Shown here piece by piece: positions 27,247-36,245 of a stretch of 59,183 nt of DNA. Both the position numbers and the translations under genes were made by a program. Source of the DNA: Eubacterium sp. (GTDB lineage: Bacteria; Bacillota; Clostridia; Lachnospirales; Lachnospiraceae); the NCBI GenBank assembly GCA_017514785.1, contig JAFWIO010000046.1:1-59183 (forward strand), given 5' to 3'. The notes below the pieces were generated by a model. The model saw only the letters and a list, made by a program, of their open reading frames with translations. It did no database searches and had not been told where the DNA came from. Each line of letters opens with the position of its first letter. Position 1 is the first letter of the stretch.

Positions 27247-28602
27247 ATGTTAAGAAAAAGCGATTTAGAAATAATTGAAAAGTACGCAGGATTTGCACAG
27301 GAAAACGATCAAGTAGATAAAGATTTGTTTACTCAGTTCGGTGTTAAGCGTGGACTTCGTGACATCAACGGCAAGGGCGTGGTTACGGGTATCACAAATA
27401 TTTCTCGTGTGGAATCTACAGAAGAAGTGGATGGCAAGATTGTGCCATGCGCTGGTAAGTTATACTTCAGAGGCTACAACGTCAAAGACCTAGCAGCAGG
27501 ACTAAAAGAGTCTGGCAGATTTGGTTTTGAAGAGATTGCATATTTGCTTTTATTTGGCGAACTTCCTACTAACGACCAGCTAAAAGAGTTTGAGGGAGTG
27601 CTTGCAAGTTGCAGACATCTTCCAACAAACTTTGTAAGAGACGTAATTTTGAAAGCGCCTAGTAAGGACGTTATGAACTCGGTTACACGTTCAGTCCTAA
27701 CTTTGGCATCATACGATAAAGACATGTCAGATACATCCGTAGATAATGTTTTAAGACAGTGTATCGAGCTTATTGCCACACTTCCAATGCTTGCAGTTTA
27801 CGGATATCACGCATTTAACCATTACAAGAGAAATAAGAGTTTGTATATTCACAGACCTAGCGCAAAACTTTCAACTAGTGAAAACTTCTTGAGAATGCTT
27901 CGTCCAAATATGCATTATACGAAGCTAGAAGCCAAGGTTTTGGATTTACTTCTTATTTTGCATATGGAGCACGGTGGTGGAAACAACTCTACATTTACAA
28001 CACGTGTAGTTACATCATCTGGTTCAGATACATACTCAACTATTGCAGCGGCTTTGTCGTCTTTGAAGGGACCAAAGCATGGTGGAGCTAATATCAAAGT
28101 AGTTCAGATGTTTAAAGACATTAAAAAGAACTGTGGCGATTACAAAGATCCAGAGCAAGTTAAAGAGTATTTGAGAAAAATTTTGAACAAAGAAACTTTC
28201 GATCAGAAAGGTCTTATATATGGAATGGGCCACGCTATTTATTCAGTGTCTGACCCAAGAGCAGAAATCTTCAAAGAGGAAGTTGAAAAGCTAGCCATCG
28301 AGAAAGGCAAAGAAGAAGACTTCGCACTATACAGCTTAATTGAGAACTTGGCTCCAGAGGTTATTGCCGAGGAGAGAAAGATTTACAAGGGCGTAAGTGC
28401 AAATGTGGATTTCTTCAGCGGACTTCTTTACAGCATGCTAGACATTCCAGAAGAGTTATACACACCAATGTTTGCGATAGCAAGAATTGTTGGATGGAGT
28501 GCTCATAGAGTGGAAGAGTTAGTGGCAGCTGATAAGATTATGAGACCAGCGTATGTGAGCGTTTGCCCATATAATGAATATAAAGATATAAATGATAGAT
28601 AA
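27247..28602 (+). CDS. Citrate synthase
   Basis: Condenses acetyl-CoA with oxaloacetate to citrate, the entry to the oxidative branch leading to glutamate. 451 aa with the classical catalytic residues in context: the first His in HMEHGGGN, the second in GPKHGGANIK and the Asp in SANVDFFSG. LYFRGYNVKDLA, GMGHAIYSVSDPRAE and the C-terminal SAHRVEEL helix are family typical. The N-terminal ~60 residues are a longer lead than in the E. coli enzyme. A methylcitrate synthase cannot be excluded, but no prp genes are nearby. The hairpin over its ribosome-binding site hints at translational control. Confidence 0.92.
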   Translation: MLRKSDLEIIEKYAGFAQENDQVDKDLFTQFGVKRGLRDINGKGVVTGITNISRVESTEEVDGKIVPCAGKLYFRGYNVKDLAAGLKESGRFGFEEIAYLLLFGELPTNDQLKEFEGVLASCRHLPTNFVRDVILKAPSKDVMNSVTRSVLTLASYDKDMSDTSVDNVLRQCIELIATLPMLAVYGYHAFNHYKRNKSLYIHRPSAKLSTSENFLRMLRPNMHYTKLEAKVLDLLLILHMEHGGGNNSTFTTRVVTSSGSDTYSTIAAALSSLKGPKHGGANIKVVQMFKDIKKNCGDYKDPEQVKEYLRKILNKETFDQKGLIYGMGHAIYSVSDPRAEIFKEEVEKLAIEKGKEEDFALYSLIENLAPEVIAEERKIYKGVSANVDFFSGLLYSMLDIPEELYTPMFAIARIVGWSAHRVEELVAADKIMRPAYVSVCPYNEYKDINDR

Positions 28603-28605
28603 AAA

Positions 28606-28640
28606 TATACCAGACTCGTAACTGAGTCTGGTATAATACT
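28606..28640 (+). terminator. Hairpin terminator after citrate synthase
   Basis: A 12-bp perfect stem (28606-28617 with 28624-28635) and a 6-base loop. There is no strong T-run on the + strand. Confidence 0.65.
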
Positions 28641-28675
28641 ATCTAGGGAAAAGTTCGGATTATTGGGAGATTAAT

Positions 28676-29662
28676 ATGGCAAAATCAGAGAAACAGAAAT
28701 TGAAAACGATGGCGGTTCTAGACATCCTTCGTGAAAACACGGATGATGAGCACGGAATTACTATGCCAGAGATTATTGAGAAGCTTGATGCTAAGGGAAT
28801 TTCAGCGGAGCGAAAGTCTGTGTATAAAGACGTGGAAGAATTACAAGACTATGGTTACGAGATTTCAAAAGAGAAAGAGGGCGGAAAGTTTAAGTATTAT
28901 CTTTTGGATAGAGATTTCGAATTGCCAGAGTTAAAACTTTTGGTGGATGCTGTTCAGGCTTCTAAGTTTATCAGTGAGAAAAGATCAAATGAGCTTATCT
29001 CAAAAATTGAGAAACAGGCATCCAAGCATCAGGCAAAGGAACTTCACCGACAGGTTTATGTTACTAACCGCGTGAAGACAGATTACGAGAGTGTTTATTA
29101 CAATATTGATGATATAAATTTAGCTATTAACGAAGATAGCCAAATAGAGTTCGACTACTACGAATGGAACATGGACAAAGAAATGGCTATCCGCGAGAAC
29201 GGCCACAAAGAGAAAATTAGTCCATGGGCTTTGATGTGGGATGATGAAAATTATTACATGGTGGCCTTTGACGGCGAAAGTGAGATTATAAAGCACTACC
29301 GCGTGGATAAGATTCGTCATATCAATTTGACTGGCGAGCACAGAGATGGAAAGTTGGAGTTTGACGGCTTCGATATGGCATCCTACGCCAAAGAAACATT
29401 CGGTATGTTTACGGGTGAACCTGAAAACGTGGAGCTAGAGTTTGACAACAACTTTATTGGCGTTGTTCTTGATAGATTTGGAAAAGACATAATGATCATG
29501 AACAAGGGCGACAAATTTAGAGTGCACGTAGATGTAAATTTGAGTGATCAGTTTTTTGGATGGATTTTGGGATTAAGCGGCGGAGTAAAGATTGTGGGTC
29601 CTGAAAATGTGGTAGAGGCTTACAAGGAGACTTTGGCGAAGGAAACAAAGAAGTATAAATAA
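28676..29662 (+). CDS. WYL-domain transcriptional regulator (HTH plus WYL)
   Basis: 328-aa DNA-binding regulator. Residues about 8-65 are a winged helix (KLKTMAVLDILREN, SAERKSVYKDVEELQDYGYEI). Residues about 140-225 form the WYL domain with SPWALMWDDENYYMVAFD and KHYRVDKI, a fold that senses nucleic acid or nucleotide ligands in characterised members. A WCX-type C-terminal region (about 240-328) includes FGMFTGEPENVELEF. The gene precedes a KdpD-N-like protein and a peptidase with close spacing. Target and ligand are unknown. Confidence 0.88.
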   Translation: MAKSEKQKLKTMAVLDILRENTDDEHGITMPEIIEKLDAKGISAERKSVYKDVEELQDYGYEISKEKEGGKFKYYLLDRDFELPELKLLVDAVQASKFISEKRSNELISKIEKQASKHQAKELHRQVYVTNRVKTDYESVYYNIDDINLAINEDSQIEFDYYEWNMDKEMAIRENGHKEKISPWALMWDDENYYMVAFDGESEIIKHYRVDKIRHINLTGEHRDGKLEFDGFDMASYAKETFGMFTGEPENVELEFDNNFIGVVLDRFGKDIMIMNKGDKFRVHVDVNLSDQFFGWILGLSGGVKIVGPENVVEAYKETLAKETKKYK

Positions 29663-29707
29663 TTGAGTGTGCGAGATTTACAAAAAGGGGCATTGACAGG
29701 AAATAAT

Positions 29708-30427
29708 ATGAGCGAGAATAAAAAAGGAAAACTTTATATCTTTACTAGTTACACACCGGGCGCAGGCAAGAGCTATCGAATGGTGGCTACGGCTTGCGAG
29801 CAGGAAGAGCATGTGATGGTGGGTTTTCTTAATTCTGCTCACAGAGATATGGCGAAACTTTTGGATGACTACGATGTAGCGATAGGAGACTTTTCAAAGT
29901 ATTCTGTTTTTGGGATTATTAATGAGAGTCCCGATGCAGTGATCTTTGACGAGCTCGGAATGATTAGTCGCAACAAAGACTCAAGAAGACTTCGCAAAAA
30001 ACACGGCCACAAAGAAAAGAAGCATGAGACTTTTATTTACAATGATATAGATACCATTTTGGATGCGGGCATAAATGTGTATGCGTCTGCTAACTTGAAA
30101 CGTTTCGAGAGTGCGAATCCAGTTTTCAAAGCGATTACTGGTATTGGCGTTAAGACAAAGGTGCCGGATGAGTATTTGGAGAAGGCTGATAAGATTATCT
30201 TTATCGACCGCGAGCCAGATTTGATGATTGCGGACTATGAAGATGGAAAGTTGTTTGTGGATAAGTATATGAAGTCAAAGATTATGCAGAAAAATTTTCT
30301 GCCAGAGACTTTAATTAAGTATAGAGAGGCTAGTTTGAAATATCTAGAACAGTACGGCGACAAAGTGGAAGTAGTTTTTAGAAGCGGCGAAGGAAAAGAA
30401 TTAAAAGACGAGGAACAAGAAGATTAG
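29708..30427 (+). CDS. Stand-alone KdpD N-terminal (sensor) domain protein
   Basis: 239-aa protein matching the cytoplasmic N-terminal domain of KdpD. It has a Walker-A-like TPGAGKS at residues 16-22, Walker-B-like IFDELGM, DIDTILDAGINVYASANLKRFES and TGIGVKTKVPDEYLEKADKIIFID, which parallel KdpD's DIEELLEAGIDVFTT...TVPD segments. It has no USP domain, transmembrane helices or histidine kinase, and no kdpFABC or response regulator is in the window. The ATG at 29708, with an AGGA six bases upstream, is chosen over a TTG at 29663 without a site. It ends one base before the peptidase start. ATPase activity or ligand sensing is inferred only from homology. Confidence 0.75.
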   Translation: MSENKKGKLYIFTSYTPGAGKSYRMVATACEQEEHVMVGFLNSAHRDMAKLLDDYDVAIGDFSKYSVFGIINESPDAVIFDELGMISRNKDSRRLRKKHGHKEKKHETFIYNDIDTILDAGINVYASANLKRFESANPVFKAITGIGVKTKVPDEYLEKADKIIFIDREPDLMIADYEDGKLFVDKYMKSKIMQKNFLPETLIKYREASLKYLEQYGDKVEVVFRSGEGKELKDEEQED

Positions 30428-30428
30428 G

Positions 30429-31658
30429 ATGAGTGAGATTTTTATATACGATACAAAATATGAAGGCGAAGATGCCAAGAGCAAAATCGCGAGAGTAAGA
30501 AGTCAGATGCTAGAGAGAGGTGTGGATGTTTTAAAAACATTTGTGCCAGAAGAAGCAGCGTGGCTTCTTAATTTACGTGGAAGTGGAGCAGGGGAAGAGT
30601 ATGCGGATGATTTGAAGAAGTTTACTCCAGTGTTTCTTTGCGAGTTAGAAATGACTGAAGATAACATCACACTTTATGTAAACCAAGAGATTTCTGAAGA
30701 AGTGAGTGGATATTTGGCTGATTTGGGAGTCTCGGTTAAACAAAAAGAATTGGAAGAACGAGATATTAATATAGAAGAAGACAAGACTCTTATTTCTGAT
30801 CTTATGATGATAAAGAATGATGTTCAGATTAAGAATATGAAGGATGTGTTCTTTGACGATGGCTTGGTTTGGATGAAGTTTATTAGATGGATTAAAAAAG
30901 AAGCGAAGTCAGGGTCTTTGACGGAGATAGATGTTAAGAAAAAGATGGAAGAGTTGAGACGTGAAGTGGCAGACTACGTGATGCCAAGTTTTGAAACTAT
31001 TCCAGCGTACAATGAGAGCGCGGCTGACATTCACTACCATGTGACGGAGGAGTCTAACAAGGTTATTAAGCCAGAGGGTTTGATTATGGTAGACACCGGC
31101 GGACAGTATTTGAGGGGAACCACAGATACTACAAGAACTATCGCGCTAGGCCCAGTCACTGATAAGATGAAAGAAATGTATACTGCAGTATTGAAAGGTC
31201 ATATAGATGTGGCGCTGGCGAAAGTGGAAGAGGGAACTACTGGTGATGTGCTAGATGATATTGCTAGAAAATATATTAGGGAAAAAGGTTTGGATTACAA
31301 GCACGGAACCGGACATGGGCTTGGACATTTTCTAAATGTTCACGAGTACCCAAGGCGTGTGTTTAACGAAAACACAAAGATATATGAGAATATGTCTTTC
31401 TCGAATGAGCCAGGTGTATATTTGGAAGGCGAGTTCGGCGTTAGGATTGAAAATGTAGTTCGTACTGTTAAAAAGAACAGCGAGATTTGTCTTGAAAACT
31501 TTACACTAGTGCCTTATGAAACGGAATTAATACTAGTGGAAGAATTGAGCGAGGACGAGAAGGAGTACTTAAGAGATTATCATGACAATCTATTACGAGT
31601 TTTCAAAGATCATTTGAATGATGAAGAATATAAATGGTTAGAAGCTCAAAAAATATAA
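30429..31658 (+). CDS. M24-family aminopeptidase P-like metallopeptidase lacking the first creatinase-like domain
   Basis: 409-aa Xaa-Pro aminopeptidase-like enzyme. The pita-bread M24 domain (about 120-409) has the full dimetal ligand set: D222, D233 (DTGGQYLRGTTDTTRT), H296 (GTGHGLGH), E327 (NEPGVY) and E341 (GVRIENV). The N-terminal ~115 residues (KIARVRSQMLERGVD, AAWLLNLRG) match the second creatinase-type domain of the ~590-aa long-form enzyme; the usual first domain is absent and is not encoded just upstream. The gene starts one base after the KdpD-like gene. Activity is likely retained, but dimerisation and substrate length limits may differ. Confidence 0.85.
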   Translation: MSEIFIYDTKYEGEDAKSKIARVRSQMLERGVDVLKTFVPEEAAWLLNLRGSGAGEEYADDLKKFTPVFLCELEMTEDNITLYVNQEISEEVSGYLADLGVSVKQKELEERDINIEEDKTLISDLMMIKNDVQIKNMKDVFFDDGLVWMKFIRWIKKEAKSGSLTEIDVKKKMEELRREVADYVMPSFETIPAYNESAADIHYHVTEESNKVIKPEGLIMVDTGGQYLRGTTDTTRTIALGPVTDKMKEMYTAVLKGHIDVALAKVEEGTTGDVLDDIARKYIREKGLDYKHGTGHGLGHFLNVHEYPRRVFNENTKIYENMSFSNEPGVYLEGEFGVRIENVVRTVKKNSEICLENFTLVPYETELILVEELSEDEKEYLRDYHDNLLRVFKDHLNDEEYKWLEAQKI

Positions 31659-31677
31659 AAATCACATAGAGAATATG

Positions 31678-31705
31678 TTGACAAAACAAAGAGAAGTGGT
31701 ATCCT
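31678..31705 (+). promoter_or_regulatory. Promoter with overlapping palindrome ahead of orphan gene
   Basis: TTGACA at 31678-31683, a 16-base spacer and TATCCT at 31700-31705. A perfect 12-base palindrome (CTAG-AATT-CTAG, 31704-31715) overlaps the -10 and start region and could be a repressor operator. Confidence 0.6.
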
Positions 31706-31754
31706 AGAATTCTAGTATTTTTACAAAGTAAAATTTGTAAGATAGGGGGATTGT

Positions 31755-32501
31755 ATGGATATCATTTTTGATAAAACCACATCTTTAGAAATATTGTTTT
31801 CAGAACAATATTTCACTCATAAGCTTCAGTTGTATGAAAACTATTTAAAAAGACAAAGATTTGTTCATATGAACAAGTCTTTGTCTTCTATTGATTATGA
31901 AAAAGTTACAACAAGTGCAATTTTGAATAATTTTTATGAAGTAGCTGTAATGGAGGTTGTGAAAACGGTTAAGGAAGATGCTATTGGAAAATACCAAGGA
32001 AAAAACCTAACAGAAAAGATAAAAGGATATTTTCACTCCTTTGATCAAACTCTCTTCAACGATGAGTATGGGGAATTCCTATTAAGTAATTCTTCAGCAA
32101 AGAGTATTGTGCATCATAGCTTTAATAAAGTTAAAGGGTATGCATTGAATGCAGTGAAAGAGGTATTGCAAAGCGGGAAGGCAATTTTTTATAAACAAAA
32201 TTATAAGAATAATAAAGACAGAATGTTGATTGTTGCCCCTATAGAAATATGCATAGGAAAAAATCAAGGAAAATATATGATGGGGGTGTCTGTTGAAGTG
32301 ACACATAACAACAATAGTGTTGAATTGATAGAAGTTGTCATTGAAAAAGGAGAGTCAACGGACAGCTTCGATACAATAGTATCATCCCCTGTTAATAATG
32401 ACTCTCCTTCTATACTCACATTACTACAACAAGTAATAGATGTCAAGAATGGCAAACTATCTTTAGACAAAGTTACTGCAATTGGAATAGATAGCGAATA
32501 A
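31755..32501 (+). CDS. Orphan hypothetical protein, possibly phage or mobile-element derived
   Basis: 248-aa protein without signal peptide or membrane helix; no family recognised with confidence. Composition and codons (tta/ttg/ttt, AAT-rich) differ from neighbours, which favour cta and ctt for Leu. The C-terminal half (GKAIFYKQNYKNNKDRMLIVAPIEI, KYMMGVSVEV, SPSILTLLQQVIDVKNGKLSL) reminds me of C-terminal domains of phage MuF-like and polyvalent proteins; this is a weak recollection, not a call. It has its own promoter and terminator and no partner gene, and is followed by tandem hairpins, consistent with a small acquired cargo. Confidence 0.55.
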   Translation: MDIIFDKTTSLEILFSEQYFTHKLQLYENYLKRQRFVHMNKSLSSIDYEKVTTSAILNNFYEVAVMEVVKTVKEDAIGKYQGKNLTEKIKGYFHSFDQTLFNDEYGEFLLSNSSAKSIVHHSFNKVKGYALNAVKEVLQSGKAIFYKQNYKNNKDRMLIVAPIEICIGKNQGKYMMGVSVEVTHNNNSVELIEVVIEKGESTDSFDTIVSSPVNNDSPSILTLLQQVIDVKNGKLSLDKVTAIGIDSE

Positions 32502-32505
32502 AAAA

Positions 32506-32532
32506 GCTCCACCAATAGGTGGAGCATTATTT
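32506..32532 (+). terminator. Terminator after orphan gene
   Basis: An 8-bp perfect stem (32506-32513 with 32518-32525), an AATA loop and an ATTATTTT tail. Confidence 0.85.
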
Positions 32533-32539
32533 TCGGGGG

Positions 32540-32633
32540 ACCTAGGGGAATCTCACCCCTAGGTTGAGTATGAAAAACTTAATACATCATTTAAATGATG
32601 TATTTAAATTTAATGTATCATTAAAAATGATAC
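32540..32633. repeat. Three tandem perfect inverted repeats
   Basis: Stem 1 is 9 bp (32540-32548 with 32556-32564). Next is a perfect 24-base palindrome (32581-32604). Stem 3 is 8 bp with a 3-base loop (32615-32622 with 32626-32633). Repeats 2 and 3 share the TCATT core. They may be remnants of a mobile element or clustered protein-binding sites. Confidence 0.65.
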
Positions 32634-32734
32634 GGTGATAGTATAGCCCAAATATTAAAAAAAGTAAATAAAAATTTAACAATAATTATTTGCCAAAAAA
32701 TAGTGAAATATGTAAAAACTGTCCAAATATAGTC

Positions 32735-32763
32735 TTTAAATTTATAGCGAAAACAGTTATAAT
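32735..32763 (+). promoter_or_regulatory. Promoter of MreB-family gene
   Basis: TTTAAA at 32735-32740, a 17-base spacer and TATAAT at 32758-32763. The leader is about 55 bases to the GTG start. Confidence 0.75.
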
Positions 32764-32823
32764 GTTAGCAGTGTAAATTAAAAAATGTGCAGTGTTTTTT
32801 CAAACTGCATAGGAGGAATTAAA

Positions 32824-33831
32824 GTGTTTGAGACAGATATTGGTATTGATTTAGGTACTTCGAGCATATTAGTTTATATAAAAGGTAAAGGCGTGGTTTT
32901 GAAGGAGCCTTGTGTGGTTGCGCTAGATCGCGACACTGATAAGATTGTGGCAGTGGGAGAAGAAGCTAGACTTATGATTGGTAGAACTCCTGGCAACATC
33001 GTTTCAGTTCATCCTATTAAGCAGGGCGTAATTTCAGACTACTCTATTACAGAGCAGATGATTCGTTACTTCATCCAGAAGGCTGTGGGTAAGCGCTCTT
33101 TTAGAAAGCCAAGAGTTTGCGTTAGTATCCCAAGTGGAGCTACTGAGGTGGAGACAAAGGCTGTAATGGATGCTACATTCCAGGCCGGCGCTAGAGAAGT
33201 GTTTATAGTTAAAGCACCTTTGGCGGCTGCTATAGGAGCAGGTATCGATGTAAACTTGCCATTCGGTAACTTGATAGTAGATATCGGTGGTGGTACTACA
33301 GACTTAGCTGTTATTTCACTAGGCGGAATCGTAGTAAGTTCATCACTAAAGTTGGCCGGTGAAGACTTTGACGAAGCCATCGTTAAATACATGAGAAAGA
33401 AACATAATCTTTTGATTGGAGATAGAACTGCCGAGGAGATTAAAGTGGGAATTGGTTCTTGCTTTAACGAGGCGGAGAAAACTTCTATGGAAGTGAGCGG
33501 TCGAAACCTTGTGACTGGTCTTCCAAAAGTTTTGGAGGTGACATCAGCCGAGACTGAAGAAGCATTGAGAGATGTTTCAGACACTATGGTGGAAGAAATC
33601 CACAAAGTGCTTACAGAAACTCCACCGGAGTTAGCGGCAGATATCGCAGAGAGAGGAATTGTTCTGACAGGAGGTGGATGCTTACTTCACGGAATTGATG
33701 AGTTGATCGAATCCAAGACGGGCATTAACACAATGACTGCAGAAGATCCAATGACAGCTGTGGCCATAGGAACTGGTCAGTATCTAGATTTCCTAGATGA
33801 GGCTGCTAAGGAAAACAAAACAATAGATTAA
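32824..33831 (+). CDS. MreB/Mbl-family rod-shape-determining protein
   Basis: 335-aa bacterial actin that forms membrane-associated filaments guiding lateral wall synthesis. The actin-fold motifs are intact: phosphate 1 (GIDLGTSSILVYI), phosphate 2 (VDIGGGTTDLAVI) and the adenosine loop (VLTGGGCLLHGID). The start is a GTG at 32824, seven bases after AGGAGG (32811-32816); the translation then begins MFETDIGIDLG as in the family. An upstream ATG at 32785 would overlap the leader. No mreCD follows, so it is a solitary paralogue (MreB, Mbl or MreBH type); which one cannot be decided from sequence alone. Confidence 0.9.
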   Translation: MFETDIGIDLGTSSILVYIKGKGVVLKEPCVVALDRDTDKIVAVGEEARLMIGRTPGNIVSVHPIKQGVISDYSITEQMIRYFIQKAVGKRSFRKPRVCVSIPSGATEVETKAVMDATFQAGAREVFIVKAPLAAAIGAGIDVNLPFGNLIVDIGGGTTDLAVISLGGIVVSSSLKLAGEDFDEAIVKYMRKKHNLLIGDRTAEEIKVGIGSCFNEAEKTSMEVSGRNLVTGLPKVLEVTSAETEEALRDVSDTMVEEIHKVLTETPPELAADIAERGIVLTGGGCLLHGIDELIESKTGINTMTAEDPMTAVAIGTGQYLDFLDEAAKENKTID

Positions 33832-33836
33832 AATAA

Positions 33837-33875
33837 AAGCTGTCCCAATTCCAAGGGGCAGCTTACATTTTGTTT
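33837..33875 (+). terminator. Terminator after MreB-family gene
   Basis: A 10-bp stem (33837-33846 with 33855-33864, one G-U), an 8-base loop and a T-rich tail. Confidence 0.85.
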
Positions 33876-33946
33876 AAAAGTCACTTAAATGCTAGTGCGA
33901 CAAAGAAAGTACATAAATTTTAGTAACATTTAAAAGAAAGGTTAAC

Positions 33947-36208
33947 ATGATAACTGTAACTGGTTTTGTAGAAAACATTTTATATCAAAACCCAGACAAC
34001 GGCTATGCAGTTCTGATACTGTCTGAGGACACAAACGAGTACACATGTACTGGTGTATTTGGCTATGTGGGCGAGGGCGAGTATTTAGAAGTTGAGGGTG
34101 AAGAAGTTTTCCATGATGTATATGGAGAACAAATTAAGATGCATTCTTATCGCATGGTGCCAGCTACTGATGAGCAAGCGATGAAAAAGTACCTTGGCTC
34201 CGGAGCTATTAAGGGAATTGGTCCTGCATTGGCTGAGCGCATTGTTAACCGTTTCCAGGACGATACTTTTAGAATTATTGACGAAGAGCCAGAGATGCTA
34301 GCAGAAGTGAAGGGCATTTCTATCCGCAAGGCTATGGAGATTTGCAATCAGATTGAGTCTATGCGTGAGATGAGAGATGTTATGATGTTTTTGCAGGACT
34401 ACGGCATTTCTCCAGCGCTCTCGACCAAGATATATAAATCATACGGCAACAGTGTGTATGATGTTATAAAGACTAACCCATACAGATTGGCTGACGATGT
34501 GGTGGGCATTGGATTCAAACGTGCCGATGAGATTGCTAGACGTGCTGGCGTGGAAGTGCATGCTGCCATTCGAATCAAGAGTGGAATGGTGTATGCTTTG
34601 CAGGAGGCTGCAAACATGGAAGGCCACACATATCTTCCAAAGGAAAAGATGGTGGAAGCTACAGTAAATATGCTAGGACTTCGCGACCAGTTCCAGACAT
34701 CTGATGGCAGTTTCAATATGGAACTTCTAGATCAATGCTACACTGAACTTCTTTTGGAAAAGAGACTGGTCAAGAAAGAGATAGAAGGGGAGGAAGCTGT
34801 TTTTGCTATGCCTTTCTGGAATGCCGAGCGAACTATTGCAAACAAGTTGGAAGACTTAAATATAGATACACCCGAAGATGATTATATGATGGGTGTTAAG
34901 TTGGATACGATTGAGAAGTTGACAAACATTTCTTTGGACGAACTTCAAAGGAATGCAATTATTGCAACACAAAACCACGGTGTGTCAGTTATCACTGGTG
35001 GACCAGGTACTGGAAAGACTACCACTATCAATGCGATTATAAAAATGTTTGAAAGCGATGGGCTAGAGGTATCTTTGGCGGCGCCTACTGGGCGTGCGGC
35101 AAAGAGAATGACAGAAGCCACAGGACATGATGCTATGACTATCCACAGGATGCTTGAGGTGGTGGGCGATGAAACTGAGACAGAATACCAGGCAACATTT
35201 GGACACAACGAGCAAAATCCATTAGAGACTGATGTCATAATAGTGGACGAAGTTTCTATGGTTGATACATTTTTAATATGTGCGCTACTTCGTGCGATGC
35301 TTCCAGGTACCAAGCTAGTTTTGGTGGGAGATGTGAATCAGCTTCCAAGCGTGGGCCCGGGTAATGTACTTAAGGATATTATTGCATCTGAAAAATTCGA
35401 GACAACATTCCTCACAAAGGTTTATCGTCAGGAGGGCAAGAGTGGAATAGTTACAAATGCCCACAAGATTAACAACGGCGAGGAAGTAGAACTAGATAAC
35501 AGCGAGAAAGACTTCTTATATATAGAAAGAAACGATGTGCAGTCTGCAAAGAATGCCACTATCGGACTTATCACGCAAAAGTTACCTGAGTTTGTAGGGA
35601 GCGATATGCTAGACATTCAAGTTCTTACTCCAATGCGCAAAGGAAACATTGGTGTGGAGGTTCTAAACAAAGACCTTCAAAGATATATTAATCCACCTTC
35701 AAAGGCTAAAAAGGAGCAAGTGGTAAATGGCGCGGTCTTTCGCGAGGGCGACAAAGTAATGCAGATTAAAAACAACTACGATCAGAAGTGGCTCATCAAA
35801 GCGAAGAATGGAATGACTGTGGAAAGTGGCACTGGAATCTTTAACGGAGATATCGGAATCATTACATCCATTAACACAACCACTCATTATATAGAAGTAA
35901 AGTTTGACGATGACAAGTATTCGGTTTACGATTCGAATGAGGCTGAGCAGTTGGAGCTTGCGTATGCCATTACGGTTCACAAGTCACAGGGTTCTGAATA
36001 CCCAGCAGTGATTATGCCACTTGTTATTGGAAATAATCGTTTGATGACAAGGAACCTTCTATACACGGGAATCACGAGAGCGATGAAGTGCGTTTGTATA
36101 GTTGGTAGAAAAGAAATCTTCGATGGCATGATTAAAAATGTGGATGAGCATAAAAGATATTCAGGACTTAAGTGGCAGCTGACTGAACAAGAAGAAGAGC
36201 AGGCATAA
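33947..36208 (+). CDS. recD2: RecD2-type SF1B DNA helicase
   Basis: 753-aa 5'-3' helicase of the RecD2/YrrC type, which acts without RecBC in repair and fork maintenance. It has an N-terminal OB-like domain (VTGFVENILYQNPDNGYAV), tandem helix-hairpin-helix segments (about 85-190: GSGAIKGIGPALAERIV, VVGIGFKRADEIA), Walker A (GGPGTGKTTTIN), Walker B/motif II (VIIVDEVSMVD), motif III (LVGDVNQLPSVGPG), an SH3-like insert (about 600-660) and motif VI (YAITVHKSQGSEY). The length is normal for the family. ComF follows 37 bases later, grouping two DNA-processing genes. Confidence 0.93.
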   Translation: MITVTGFVENILYQNPDNGYAVLILSEDTNEYTCTGVFGYVGEGEYLEVEGEEVFHDVYGEQIKMHSYRMVPATDEQAMKKYLGSGAIKGIGPALAERIVNRFQDDTFRIIDEEPEMLAEVKGISIRKAMEICNQIESMREMRDVMMFLQDYGISPALSTKIYKSYGNSVYDVIKTNPYRLADDVVGIGFKRADEIARRAGVEVHAAIRIKSGMVYALQEAANMEGHTYLPKEKMVEATVNMLGLRDQFQTSDGSFNMELLDQCYTELLLEKRLVKKEIEGEEAVFAMPFWNAERTIANKLEDLNIDTPEDDYMMGVKLDTIEKLTNISLDELQRNAIIATQNHGVSVITGGPGTGKTTTINAIIKMFESDGLEVSLAAPTGRAAKRMTEATGHDAMTIHRMLEVVGDETETEYQATFGHNEQNPLETDVIIVDEVSMVDTFLICALLRAMLPGTKLVLVGDVNQLPSVGPGNVLKDIIASEKFETTFLTKVYRQEGKSGIVTNAHKINNGEEVELDNSEKDFLYIERNDVQSAKNATIGLITQKLPEFVGSDMLDIQVLTPMRKGNIGVEVLNKDLQRYINPPSKAKKEQVVNGAVFREGDKVMQIKNNYDQKWLIKAKNGMTVESGTGIFNGDIGIITSINTTTHYIEVKFDDDKYSVYDSNEAEQLELAYAITVHKSQGSEYPAVIMPLVIGNNRLMTRNLLYTGITRAMKCVCIVGRKEIFDGMIKNVDEHKRYSGLKWQLTEQEEEQA

Positions 36209-36245
36209 CTATAGGTGGCCAATCAAAATTAAATAGGGGGAAGAG

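Larger units (their letters stand above)
32502..32823 (+). other. Non-coding interval with terminator, tandem hairpins and mreB promoter
   Basis: This 322-base gap holds the orphan-gene terminator, three successive inverted repeats (32540-32633), an AT-rich stretch and the promoter (32735-32763) of the MreB-family gene. No coding sequence is seen in it. Confidence 0.7.

Noticed and set aside
32540-32633. CRISPR-like repeat array
   Set aside because: The inverted repeats differ from each other in sequence and length, spacing is irregular and no cas genes are present.
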